From assembly GCA_030550615.1 (NCBI GenBank), contig JAUQPA010000007.1, positions 1 to 49,971 on the forward strand: a stretch of 49,971 bases of DNA. Direction: 5' to 3'. Source of the stretch: Thermoproteota archaeon. Lineage in GTDB: Archaea > Thermoproteota > Thermoprotei_A > Sulfolobales > Desulfurococcaceae. The notes below the pieces were generated by a model. It was not told the DNA's origin, ran no database searches, and saw only the letters and a list, made by a program, of their open reading frames with translations. Of the stretch, positions 10,225-19,887 are shown piece by piece. A program made the position numbers and the translations under genes. The stretch's first letter is position 1. Each line of letters starts with the position of its first letter.

Positions 10225-11493
10225 CTACATGTATTTCGATATGAGGTATGGTAGTAGCTGCCATCCATGACTAAATATCCCTAAGGAACCCTTAGCGCAT
10301 TCTCTCTCAGTGAATTTATCGACATTATCAGGAGTTATCCCCGGTACATAGAAAGCTACTGGAACAGGGTCATCCGTGTGGGATTTCCTGGAGGGTGGAG
10401 TAGCGTGATCAGCTGTAATTATCAATGCGTATTTATCAAGGTAGTCAAGCAGGCTTTGAACATAATACTTATCTATTTCTTCGATTCTCTGTTTCTTCAA
10501 CTCCAGTTTTCCATCATGCCCCGGTTCATCTGGACCCTTTAAATGAACATACACTATATCATGTTCTTCGAGAGCTTTCAACGTTGCTTCTAATCGTTTT
10601 TCATAATCTGATTTCGGATCCCCCGTGGGCGGATCCATGGTAATTACATCGGCTCCAAAAGCTCTTCCAATTCCAATTTCAACCGGCATTTCAGCTAAAA
10701 TTGCGAACTTACAGTTGTATTTAACTCCGAGTGGAGTAGCTTTTGGCAAGCTTCCACCAGCATCCCTGAGGAGCAGGGCGTTTGCAGGAAGTAATTTGTT
10801 CTTCGTTCTCTCTTTGTTTACTGGGTGATTAACCAGTATGTTCAATGCTTTCTCGAAGAATACATTTGCTAGTTCCGCTGTTATTTTAGATTCTTCGCTA
10901 TCATCGAGTGGAACAATGTTTTCAACATATGGTTTGGGATTATCAACAGCAATGCTTGTTAAACCTTTTCTAACGTATGCGGGATCATTATTACTAACCA
11001 CGGGGGATAATTTTCTACTTCTACTACCTATAATGACAACTGCTCTATGCCCTATGGTTGCAGCAACTTTTGCATATCCGTCATGAACGCCGAGATCTAG
11101 GTTGTTTAACGCCCTAGCTAATTCTCTAGCTTCAAATGTGGATAGGTTCCTGCCAACTCTTCTGTCAATTATCCTACGACTCAACGGATCTATTGTCGCG
11201 AAATTAGCTCTAAAAGCAACTTCATATCCTTCCCTAATATCTAAACCAGCTCCAAGTGCTTCTAGGGGTCCTCTTCCAGTGTATACCTCGCGAGGATCAT
11301 ATCCAAGTATAGAAATAACTGCTTCATCGCTTTCAGGTGCAACGCCTTTACCAACAGTGTACATTAATCCGCATACACCTTTTCTCGCTAATTCATCTAG
11401 CCCGGGTTTTTCAGCTAATTCTAGAGTTGTTACATCGTCACTGAAGCTATCTGACATTCCATCTATTACTAAATATATCAACTTATACTTCAT
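10225..11493 (-). CDS. apgM: 2,3-bisphosphoglycerate-independent phosphoglycerate mutase, archaeal type
   Basis: YLVIDGMSD, GYDPREVYTGRGPLEALGAGLDI, DEPGHDGKLELKKQRIEEID, LIITADHATPPSRKSHTDDPVPV. Confidence 0.92.
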   Translation of the reverse strand: MKYKLIYLVIDGMSDSFSDDVTTLELAEKPGLDELARKGVCGLMYTVGKGVAPESDEAVISILGYDPREVYTGRGPLEALGAGLDIREGYEVAFRANFATIDPLSRRIIDRRVGRNLSTFEARELARALNNLDLGVHDGYAKVAATIGHRAVVIIGSRSRKLSPVVSNNDPAYVRKGLTSIAVDNPKPYVENIVPLDDSEESKITAELANVFFEKALNILVNHPVNKERTKNKLLPANALLLRDAGGSLPKATPLGVKYNCKFAILAEMPVEIGIGRAFGADVITMDPPTGDPKSDYEKRLEATLKALEEHDIVYVHLKGPDEPGHDGKLELKKQRIEEIDKYYVQSLLDYLDKYALIITADHATPPSRKSHTDDPVPVAFYVPGITPDNVDKFTERECAKGSLGIFSHGWQLLPYLISKYM

Positions 11494-11590
11494 AACATCA
11501 CCTGGTTCATACTTATTGCTATTAAATATTTATAATAGTTCATCACTAAAATTACTACAAAGTCGAGAAGCTACAAAGTGAACAGAATAC

Positions 11591-12337
11591 ATGGTGATCG
11601 AGCAAGTGTCATACGCTGTAGTGGTAAAAGACTTGTACAAGATCTATGGAAAAAGCTCAGTAGCGTTAAATGGATTAACTTTCTCAGTTAACCAAGGTGA
11701 AATATACGCACTAATAGGTCCAAATGGCAGTGGAAAAACTACAACACTCAGAATAATTGCAACACTAATTAAACCAACGAGAGGCATAGTTGAAGTATAT
11801 GGAGTTAACGTTGTTAAAGATCCTCTAAAAGTGAGATCCTTCATAAATTACCTACCCGAGGAAGCTGGTGCATATAGAGACCTATCCGGCGAAGACTTTG
11901 TGAAGTTCATGCTTTCAATGAGGTATAAGGAGCCTGATTTAGAGAAAGCAGTAGAGGAAGCTATAAGTATAAGTGGTTTAGGTAGAGATCTCAAGCGCCC
12001 GGTTAGAACATATAGTAAGGGAATGAAAAGAACGCTTGCATTGAGTGTGGTTTTGGCAAGTAAACCGAAACTACTTATACTGGATGAACCCACTGCCGGA
12101 TTAGATGTTGAAAAAGCTCTATTCGTGAGGGAGCTAATTAAAAAGTACAATAGAGAACACGGAATAACCGTGTTACTAAGTAGTCATAACATGCTAGAAG
12201 TCGAGTACCTAGCCCATAGAGTTGGTATAATATACAGAGGAAAACTCATAGGAGAAGGTAGTCCAAGGGAAATAAAAGAATCTCTGAATGCCGAAAACCT
12301 CGAGGAGGCATTTGTAAAGTTGAAAACAAGGGTGTAA
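11591..12337 (+). CDS. ABC transporter ATP-binding protein (ABC-2 exporter class)
   Basis: Walker A GPNGSGKTTTLR, signature YSKGMKRTLALS, Walker B LLILDEPTAGLD, SSHNMLE. Confidence 0.92.
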   Translation: MVIEQVSYAVVVKDLYKIYGKSSVALNGLTFSVNQGEIYALIGPNGSGKTTTLRIIATLIKPTRGIVEVYGVNVVKDPLKVRSFINYLPEEAGAYRDLSGEDFVKFMLSMRYKEPDLEKAVEEAISISGLGRDLKRPVRTYSKGMKRTLALSVVLASKPKLLILDEPTAGLDVEKALFVRELIKKYNREHGITVLLSSHNMLEVEYLAHRVGIIYRGKLIGEGSPREIKESLNAENLEEAFVKLKTRV

Positions 12338-12340
12338 TTC

Positions 12341-13615
12341 ATGATTTTATCTCAATTAATTAAAAGAGAGATAAAAGCATTTCTCAAGAATCCCGGCTTC
12401 ATAATATCAATGGTAATACTCTTCGCTTTTTACGCCGCCATGGGCAGCATAATGCGGAGAAGCGTGGAGGAAACCCAGCAGATAATTCTTCAATCCAACA
12501 TAGGATTAGTTGTAGAAGATGATTCTTTACTCACACGTGAACTAGTTAAAGCAATTAACGAAACGCTAGATGGACGTTTGAGAACCTATTCTTCTTTAAT
12601 AGAAGCAGTGGAGAACACCGGCATAGGTGTTCTAATTCCACATGGTTTCACAGCAAACATCACTAGTAATTCAACAACAGTATATTTAGCGAGCATGATT
12701 AAAATCGATTCACCGTCAACAACGATTATTCAGGCTAAATCAGGTATATTAAGTCAGCTTGGAACACTTATTGAACATATCCTACCATACGTAGTGAGTA
12801 GAGTTTATGGATACGAGGTGCAGAGAGAAATCGCAGTATACATACGTGGATCAGCGCTGTTCTATGGAAAACAAGTTGATGCAACTCTCCTAATGGGTTT
12901 TCTAACTTTAATAACAATGTTGCCTTTATTCGTAGGAATACTGGTTGGAACTAATGCAGGTTACGCGGCTCAATTAGTTGCCTATGAAAAACTTGAGAAA
13001 GCATTTGAAATGCTGCTTGCTCAACCTATAAAAAGAAGCAGCATAGTTATAGCGAAGATCATAGGAGCATCTGTAGCTACGATAATTTACTCCATTGTCT
13101 TCTTAGCTAGCATGTTCACATTGGCAATGGGATCTCTGCCAACCAGTATTCAATCCATAAATAGTGATGGATTGAATAGCTTGATTGAGCAGCTCTCAAA
13201 TCAACTTGGAGTAGATGTAGCATTTAACTTCGTCGTCTCAATTGCTATCACATTGGTTCTCGGTTTAATTGAAAGCGGATCTCTAGGGATTATACTTGGA
13301 TCCCTAGCATCAGACGAGAGAACAGCTGGTTTATTAATCACACCGGTTATGTTCCTCTACATAGGTTTAGCACTCGTGTTTACGTTCATTGGATTCCAAG
13401 TAAATGTTGTTACATCAATTATATCCGGTATTATAGTACTACCACTACCTGTTGTTTACATATTATCTTTGATATCAGGAGAAACAACGTACATAGCGGT
13501 ATCATTGCTTTCAACTATATCAACCTGCATAGTGTTCATGGCAATAGCGGTGTTCTTATTCAATAGGGATATAGTTGTATTAGGACTCAGAGTAAGAATT
13601 AGAAAGGAACAATAA
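12341..13615 (+). CDS. ABC-2 type transporter permease
   Basis: N-terminal TM, extracytoplasmic domain, C-terminal multi-TM block with AYEKLEKAFEMLLAQPIKRSSIVIAKIIGA; immediately follows its ATPase. Confidence 0.85.
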   Translation: MILSQLIKREIKAFLKNPGFIISMVILFAFYAAMGSIMRRSVEETQQIILQSNIGLVVEDDSLLTRELVKAINETLDGRLRTYSSLIEAVENTGIGVLIPHGFTANITSNSTTVYLASMIKIDSPSTTIIQAKSGILSQLGTLIEHILPYVVSRVYGYEVQREIAVYIRGSALFYGKQVDATLLMGFLTLITMLPLFVGILVGTNAGYAAQLVAYEKLEKAFEMLLAQPIKRSSIVIAKIIGASVATIIYSIVFLASMFTLAMGSLPTSIQSINSDGLNSLIEQLSNQLGVDVAFNFVVSIAITLVLGLIESGSLGIILGSLASDERTAGLLITPVMFLYIGLALVFTFIGFQVNVVTSIISGIIVLPLPVVYILSLISGETTYIAVSLLSTISTCIVFMAIAVFLFNRDIVVLGLRVRIRKEQ

Positions 13616-14141
13616 ATTAGGAAGCACCTAATTACCCCAAGCCCAATTAAAAATCGAGCATGATTCAGGAAAACAAAGATAAAGTGATGAAATCAAATAA
13701 TGTAAATTTACATAAGAATTGAACTCCATGGTTATTAAGTTTCCAGAGTTAATGTATTATTCTTTTATTAATGATGCTAGTTGCTTGAATCTCCAAGAAT
13801 AATTTCTCATATACTATGTGGAGGCGTGTCTAAGACGTAGTTGTGATCTTCGAATGATAGCGTAACTGTAAATGCAAGAAGTGACTTCAATTGATTAAGT
13901 ATGACTGGGTTGTCTAGTAAAACACATCACTAAAGTCAGTACTCGGATCTCTAGCTATCTTCTAGATATGCTATTATATTTCAATGAAAACTGACTATTT
14001 TCGAACTAGTAAATAATCTTAGGTGAGGGAGAAAAAGTAGACTTTTTGTCCTTATTTATCCACAGCTATGTGTTTCAGACAAAGACGATTTCTGAAGAGC
14101 CCCTTGGTAGTAGGAAAAACCTCAAAGCTTATTGTAGTTAG

Positions 14142-14159
14142 CTGCATTCTAAAATGCAG
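14142..14159. repeat. Short perfect hairpin (CTGCATT-CTAA-AATGCAG) upstream of the glucan island
   Basis: 7-bp perfect inverted repeat with 4-nt loop in a gene-poor region. Confidence 0.4.
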
Positions 14160-14413
14160 AAGATGCTTGGATGGGCGTTTTAAGGCTGAACTTCGATGAG
14201 CTCTTCATTTCTGTTGAGATAAGGAACATGGTAACAGAGGAAGCTCAACAATCTATCGAGAAAAGCGCTTGAGTAGTAGATAAGGTTAATTTTCCATACT
14301 CGAGGATGGAATCCAGAGAGTATTGAATGTCTACATGTAATGTTTTCCGTTTGAAACTTTAAAATCCTTGGCAACAAACGAACTAATATGGTCAGACCTG
14401 GGGTTGCTGATCC

Positions 14414-17104
14414 ATGTTTTCCAAGTTAACGTTGGGAAAACATTTCACCTTTTTCTTAGCATTGACAATCTCTATAAGCATAGGGTTAAACACCATCTTT
14501 CCAATGGTCTTGAAGAGCGAACACTCTTATCATAGCTACAGCTGGGCTTCAAGCATCGTTAGAGAGTACTTGAATGCCCGCCCAATACCATCCTTCGTGG
14601 AGAAAACTATTCCTTCAAACCTTCCCGAAGTGTTCAGGGATGGAGTGAAGCTCGCATACCTTATCGCGACAGATGGGATTGTCCTGCTCAAGAACAATAA
14701 TACCCTGCCGCTGAATATAGGGGAACGAGTGGCTGTCTTCGGCTCTGCTCAACACTGGTCGTGGAACTATCATTGTGGAGGCTCGTCTTTCGTTAAACTC
14801 CCCGAAGAAAGGGTTGTAACTTTGCTTGAGGGATTGATTAACGCGGGCTTCAGTGTTGACCAGGAGATAGTAAAGAAGTACTTGTCCGCGGGAGGAAGGG
14901 ATGTCTCTTTTACAGAGGATGAGATGTATTATTTCTCCCGCAGAAACGAGGTAGCAGTAGTAGTGATTGGGAGATCCACCACTGAGGGCAAGGATATGAG
15001 CGAAGGCGGCTACTACTTGAGTCAAAGCGAGCTCGATCTAATAGATTTGGTGTCGAGGTATTTTAAAAAGACAATAATAGTTCTCAACACACCGGGTCCG
15101 GTCGACGTGAGCTGGGATAACCCTCGCATCGGCGCGATCTTGTGGGTTGGATATCCGGGAGAACAGGGAGGAAATGCTGTTGCAGCGTTAATGCTTGGAC
15201 TAACGTCGCCTAGCGGGAAGACAGTTGACACGTGGGCGTGGAGCTTAGATGACTATCCCTCCACTAGTTATTTCGGAAAGTTCACTGCAATATATTGGGA
15301 GGATGTTTACGTTGGATACAGGTTTTTCTATACTTTCAACGTGACGGTTGCCTACCCATTTGGATACGGATTATCGTATACTAGGTTTAACATAACCGTG
15401 GGAAACATAACCCTTGAAAAAACCATTGTTAGGATCGAGGTCGTGGTTAAGAATGTAGGAGAAAAGCCAGGCAGAGAAGTTGTGCAAGTTTACGTCAGCA
15501 AGCCCGATGGAAGGGTTGAAAAACCCTTGAAGGAACTGGTAGCATTCGCTAAAACGGATGTATTGAAACCCGGGGAAGCACAGAAGATCATTATGTCCTT
15601 CGACGTTAGGGAGTTGAAATCGTATGATGAGTCAGAGGAAGCATGGATCTTGGACCCCGGCGATTACGTTATCATGGTTGGAACATCCTCTAGAGATACG
15701 CGCCCAGCAGCAATCCTCACTCTTAACCATCTCGTAGTGGTCGAGAAAGTCCTTAACAGGATGCATGCGCCATCGTTCACCAGATTAAATAAGACACTGG
15801 GCAGCGTGGCGACTACAGCGCAGAGCAATTATACAGGGGTCCCTAGGCTTATCATCGACCCAGGAGTTATTGAAACCACTTATAAGACGCTCCCTACCCA
15901 AGCAATAAACTCCCCACCTGTGATTCCACCCTCGAACATTTCAAAATTCATAACGCTTAGGGATGTATGGCTTGGAAGGAGTACGCTTACCGAACTAGTA
16001 GCACAACTATCGATCGAGGAAATGGTCAATCTCACAATAGGCTTGAGAGGAAACCCCTTTTACGAAATACCTGAACTCACCCATGCCGATGGTCCAAACG
16101 GGTTGAGAGACGGGCCTACGCCGAATCCTGGAGGAGTCGCATACCCGATAGCACCTCTTCTAGCATCTACTTGGGACGTCGAGCTCGCGTTCGTATATGG
16201 TCTACAGATAGGGAGAGAAATGTTGGAAAACGGTATAATTCTGTGGCTTGGACCTGGAGTCAATATTCACAGAAACCCGTTAGGAGGAAGGAATGCCGAG
16301 TACTATTCCGAAGACCCTGTTCTAACCGGGGTTATCGGTGCTGCAGTTGTGAGAGGAGTTCAAAGCAACCACGGGGTTGGAGCAGTAGTCAAGCACTTTG
16401 TAGGGAACGAGCAGGAATTCAACAGGTTTAATGTAGACTCTATAATATCCGAGCGGGCGTTGAGAGAAATTTACCTGAGGCCTTTCGAGATCATCGTGAA
16501 GACGGCCGATCCCTGGGCGGTGATGACGTCTTATAACAAGGTTAACGGTATATACACTGGTAATGACCCGAATCTGATACAAGGGATTCTGAGGTACGAG
16601 TGGGGATTCAAAGGTTTCGTGATGACAGACTGGGGTTCAGGAAGCTACAACTACCGGGCTTACTATGCGGGAAATGATGTCCTCATGCCTTATTACCCGG
16701 AGGGATATTCCTCGGTGCTTTCACAGGTTAAAGACGCCCTTAACAGAGGAGAGATTTCAATAGGGTATCTCCAGAGAAGCTTGATCAATATTCTCAATGT
16801 CACTATGAGATCTAGGGCTTTTGCCATAATGCTTGGCATGGATCAATCCAAAGTATACGTGTACACCCCACCCTCAGAATTCATAAGCATCCAGAAGAAG
16901 ATGATCCCCCTCGAGGAGACTAAGACCTCAATTGTAACGACTACTATAATGTATGGAGAAGAGACAACGATTACAACATTCCAGTTCACTGAAAAAGCTG
17001 GGCAGAAATCACTGTTCATCCCGGTTCTCGCAGGAGGTGCAGTGGCCCTAGTTCTAATCTCTATATGGTTAGTTAGAAAAAAAACGTTAACTAAGCATGC
17101 TTAA
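14414..17104 (+). CDS. GH3 beta-glucosidase-like, secreted and C-terminally membrane-anchored, with permuted domain order
   Basis: Signal peptide, then GH3 C-terminal domain (GIVLLKNNNTLPLN; IIVLNTPGPVDVSWDNPRIGAILWVGYPGEQGGNAVAALMLGLTSPSGK) and FnIII (VVVKNVGEKPGREVVQVYVSKP), followed by the GH3 catalytic barrel (THADGPNGLRDGP; LGPGVNIHRNPLGGRNAEYYSEDP; VVKHFVGNEQE; GFKGFVMTDWGS), then a C-terminal TM helix. Confidence 0.9.
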   Translation: MFSKLTLGKHFTFFLALTISISIGLNTIFPMVLKSEHSYHSYSWASSIVREYLNARPIPSFVEKTIPSNLPEVFRDGVKLAYLIATDGIVLLKNNNTLPLNIGERVAVFGSAQHWSWNYHCGGSSFVKLPEERVVTLLEGLINAGFSVDQEIVKKYLSAGGRDVSFTEDEMYYFSRRNEVAVVVIGRSTTEGKDMSEGGYYLSQSELDLIDLVSRYFKKTIIVLNTPGPVDVSWDNPRIGAILWVGYPGEQGGNAVAALMLGLTSPSGKTVDTWAWSLDDYPSTSYFGKFTAIYWEDVYVGYRFFYTFNVTVAYPFGYGLSYTRFNITVGNITLEKTIVRIEVVVKNVGEKPGREVVQVYVSKPDGRVEKPLKELVAFAKTDVLKPGEAQKIIMSFDVRELKSYDESEEAWILDPGDYVIMVGTSSRDTRPAAILTLNHLVVVEKVLNRMHAPSFTRLNKTLGSVATTAQSNYTGVPRLIIDPGVIETTYKTLPTQAINSPPVIPPSNISKFITLRDVWLGRSTLTELVAQLSIEEMVNLTIGLRGNPFYEIPELTHADGPNGLRDGPTPNPGGVAYPIAPLLASTWDVELAFVYGLQIGREMLENGIILWLGPGVNIHRNPLGGRNAEYYSEDPVLTGVIGAAVVRGVQSNHGVGAVVKHFVGNEQEFNRFNVDSIISERALREIYLRPFEIIVKTADPWAVMTSYNKVNGIYTGNDPNLIQGILRYEWGFKGFVMTDWGSGSYNYRAYYAGNDVLMPYYPEGYSSVLSQVKDALNRGEISIGYLQRSLINILNVTMRSRAFAIMLGMDQSKVYVYTPPSEFISIQKKMIPLEETKTSIVTTTIMYGEETTITTFQFTEKAGQKSLFIPVLAGGAVALVLISIWLVRKKTLTKHA

Positions 17105-18535
17105 ATGTGAAAGCTCCTCGGGAATCCCTTTGTAATTAGCGATCTCCCTGAAAACTAGTGCGCTGGGCCGCAGGTATCTCTTCTTACTCTTAAAATCAAC
17201 CTCCACTAGCCCGAATCTCTGTCTGAACCCCTGAGCCCACTCGTAGTTATCGATTAAACTCCAATGGAGGTATCCCTTGACCGGCACCCCCTCGCCGAGT
17301 GCTTTGATAACAGCGTGGACATGGCTTACAAGGAACGATGATCTAATTCTATCCATCTTATCCGAGACACCGTTCTCGGTGACGATGATGTCCAAGTCTT
17401 CGTAACGTTTATGGATCTCCTTCAACAGGAAATATAGGCCTTCTGGGTAAACCTCCCAGCCGAAGTCGCTGCACGGTCTTCCAGCCCTGCTTATTCCCTG
17501 TGGAGTACACAGGAAACCATAGCCCTGCTGAGCTACAGGATTCTTTCCGGCAAGTTGGAAGACCACCCGGCTATAATAGTTTACGCCTATCCAGTCTACA
17601 TGTTTTTCTAAGTCCTTTCTCAATACCGGGTTTCTAGCAGAATATCCCTTCACAACCATGTCTATGAACTCATAAACTCCCCCAGATTTTATTGCTTCGA
17701 GAAACCCACTTTCCTTCCCCAATTCCTCAAACCATGGGAAGGCGTAGATTAGTCCAACAGGTTTTCTAGCATACTTTTTTATATTGTCGTAGGCTCTGGC
17801 ATGCGCGTGTATTAGGTTCCTCTTAGCCTTCTCGGCTGCTTCGAAACTCAAGTAGCCGGGTGGAAAACCTCCCTTGACAAACATGTATCCCTGCTCGTAT
17901 ATAACGTTGGGCTCGTTCATGGTGCTCCACATGTCAGCCAGGTCGCTGAACTTCCACGCCAAGTATGCAGAGTATTTCACAAACTCCACAACTGTTTTCT
18001 CGTCGAGCCACCCCGATGGTGCCCTATCGGGTCCCAGCTTTCTCACTTTAACTGGATCGTGTAGCCAAATGGGCAGGGGCCAGTGGTATGCATTGATGAT
18101 TAGTCTCCCACCTCTTTCAACCCAGTCTGTAAATATTCTCCTGTAGTGCTCTACAGCTTGACTATGCGCAAGCCTGTCAAGCTTCTCAAGGGCTTTTTCG
18201 TCTACATCGATTGAAGTAATGTTGCCTTCTTCATCGCGGTCCACAATGACTTCTATTTCAAAAGTTGGTTTTGGAAAGATCCTGCTCCACTCGACACCTA
18301 ATCGCAGTGTGTTCATACCGAGCGATTCTGCTAGGTCGTGGTCTTGCTTAAAGAGAACCCAGTACCCGGGACCCTCTTCCGGAAGATCACCGCTTACTAT
18401 TCCAGCTGATATGTTCTCGGGATCGTGAACCCATATCCACCAGTCATTGTTTGGGTCTTCGGAACCTGGGAAACCCTGTTCGAATTGAAATGGTGATAGG
18501 GAACTCCCAATCATGAAGTCTTTTGGCAATTTCAA
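17087..18535 (-). CDS. GH1 beta-glycosidase, archaeal LacS type, probably cytoplasmic
   Basis: MKLPKDFMIGSSLSPFQFEQG, LRLGVEWSRIFPKPT, MWSTMNEPNV acid/base, DIIVTENGVSD nucleophile; no signal peptide. Confidence 0.93.
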   Translation of the reverse strand: MKLPKDFMIGSSLSPFQFEQGFPGSEDPNNDWWIWVHDPENISAGIVSGDLPEEGPGYWVLFKQDHDLAESLGMNTLRLGVEWSRIFPKPTFEIEVIVDRDEEGNITSIDVDEKALEKLDRLAHSQAVEHYRRIFTDWVERGGRLIINAYHWPLPIWLHDPVKVRKLGPDRAPSGWLDEKTVVEFVKYSAYLAWKFSDLADMWSTMNEPNVIYEQGYMFVKGGFPPGYLSFEAAEKAKRNLIHAHARAYDNIKKYARKPVGLIYAFPWFEELGKESGFLEAIKSGGVYEFIDMVVKGYSARNPVLRKDLEKHVDWIGVNYYSRVVFQLAGKNPVAQQGYGFLCTPQGISRAGRPCSDFGWEVYPEGLYFLLKEIHKRYEDLDIIVTENGVSDKMDRIRSSFLVSHVHAVIKALGEGVPVKGYLHWSLIDNYEWAQGFRQRFGLVEVDFKSKKRYLRPSALVFREIANYKGIPEELSHLSMLS

Positions 18536-18616
18536 TTATTTTCACCTTAATGGTCGTTTTAATAGATCTATGATCCATATTATATATCCAATATTTATAT
18601 CTAATATTATGTTTAT

Positions 18617-18632
18617 TAACCTGACCAGGTTA
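18617..18632. promoter_or_regulatory. Candidate operator TAACCTG-AC-CAGGTTA
   Basis: 7-bp inverted arms with 2-bp centre, directly upstream of TATA-like TTTAAAATATATAA before the 18661 gene, in the divergent GH1/GH12-like intergenic region. Confidence 0.45.
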
Positions 18633-18660
18633 TTTAAAATATATAAGGGGGGATATAACT

Positions 18661-19887
18661 GTGAGTAAGTTAAAATTTGTAATAATCGTGTTAATAACTC
18701 TCGTATTCTACACATCAGTTGCCAACTCACTCACACTCTATCAGATAAAGGATATTGCATCAAGTCCCAAAGGTGGTGATGTCCTTCTTAAATGGGTTCC
18801 GGGAGGATTCTGGTCGCCCCCCTACGTGGACGAGAATGGTGTAACGCGGCAGGAGTGTACGTGGCCCGGTATCATGGTTACAAGAGATGATGGAACAACG
18901 CTTTGGATCGAGCCAAACTTCTGGAATATTGTAGATGGTGTGGGCGAGAATTATTTCAGATTTATTAATTCAACAGATGAGTTTGCGTTCTACGTTAAGC
19001 TGGAGAATGTGACCACTCAATGGGGAGGAGTTGGCTGGGCAACTCCTGGCGTAGTAATAGTAGGTAGGGCGCCACCTCAATTTGCTACTTTGCCCGTTGC
19101 GGGAGGTTATTCCTGGTTCTCGCTTCCCATGAGTGTGAACAAGTTTATACGTGACTACGAGGAGCTGTACATCAAGGTTAGCTACGAGCTCGTTAGAGCA
19201 GAGAACACCCTAGTAAGATACGGATTGCTACTATGGTTTGAAAACCCGGCAGGCAGCCCGCTGGCAGAAGTATATATTGCATTCCACGATGATTTCGGAG
19301 GATGGGCCGGCGATAAAACCATTGTGAAAACGATCTTTGTCCCGTTAATCGTAGATGGCCAATTACTTATAGGTCAGTTTGAAGTACAGCGAGCCCTCAG
19401 CGGAGGCGGGTGGGCGGCAATGGTCTTCTTGTTGAAGAACGCGGATTTAGTCAATAATACAGTAATACTTAATGTTAAACCATTTGTAGAAGTAGTATTT
19501 GAACAGATGACCACGTACTTCCAAGTACCAGCCAGCGATCTCGTGTGGAGTAACATCGTTGTGGCATCATACTCAGGTAGCAATGGGACGAGCTTCGAAT
19601 TCGGTTGGATACTCCACGATGCGAGATTAATACAGCCTGAGCTGAGCCCTAAGATTATCGCTGTCACGATAACCGAATCTGTGACTACGACAAGGACTGT
19701 TACAAACCTCATATACGAAACCGAGACGATTACTGAGACAAAGACGAAAACTCAGTCATTGGTAACGACCACCACGGTAGCGACTACCGAGTACCAGACG
19801 GATTATACCATGACGGGCGTCGTCGGGATAGTGTTGCTGGTAATAGGTTTCATTGTAGGATGGTTTATGACTAGGAAAAAAACTTAG
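18661..19887 (+). CDS. Secreted, C-terminally membrane-anchored protein with a GH12-like (endoglucanase-like jelly-roll) domain
   Basis: Signal peptide; YGLLLWFENPAGSPLAEVYIAF...PLIVDGQLLIGQFEVQ...NVKPFVEVVFEQ...SFEFGWILHDARL follows the order of GH12 conserved blocks by eye; Thr-rich stalk TITESVTTTRTVTNLIYETETITETKTKTQSLVTTTT and terminal TM helix. Confidence 0.55.
   Translation: MSKLKFVIIVLITLVFYTSVANSLTLYQIKDIASSPKGGDVLLKWVPGGFWSPPYVDENGVTRQECTWPGIMVTRDDGTTLWIEPNFWNIVDGVGENYFRFINSTDEFAFYVKLENVTTQWGGVGWATPGVVIVGRAPPQFATLPVAGGYSWFSLPMSVNKFIRDYEELYIKVSYELVRAENTLVRYGLLLWFENPAGSPLAEVYIAFHDDFGGWAGDKTIVKTIFVPLIVDGQLLIGQFEVQRALSGGGWAAMVFLLKNADLVNNTVILNVKPFVEVVFEQMTTYFQVPASDLVWSNIVVASYSGSNGTSFEFGWILHDARLIQPELSPKIIAVTITESVTTTRTVTNLIYETETITETKTKTQSLVTTTTVATTEYQTDYTMTGVVGIVLLVIGFIVGWFMTRKKT

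Noticed and set aside
11555-11580. CTACAAAGT direct repeat (CTACAAAGTCGAGAAGCTACAAAGT) upstream of the first ABC-2 ATPase
   Set aside because: Only two short copies, no dyad; could be operator half-sites but too weak to claim.
11102-11581. 159-aa plus-strand ORF
   Set aside because: Antisense to apgM, low-complexity Ser/Pro composition.
14180-14377. 65-aa minus-strand ORF in the left island flank
   Set aside because: No initiation context or recognisable domain; kept only as part of the gene-poor flank.
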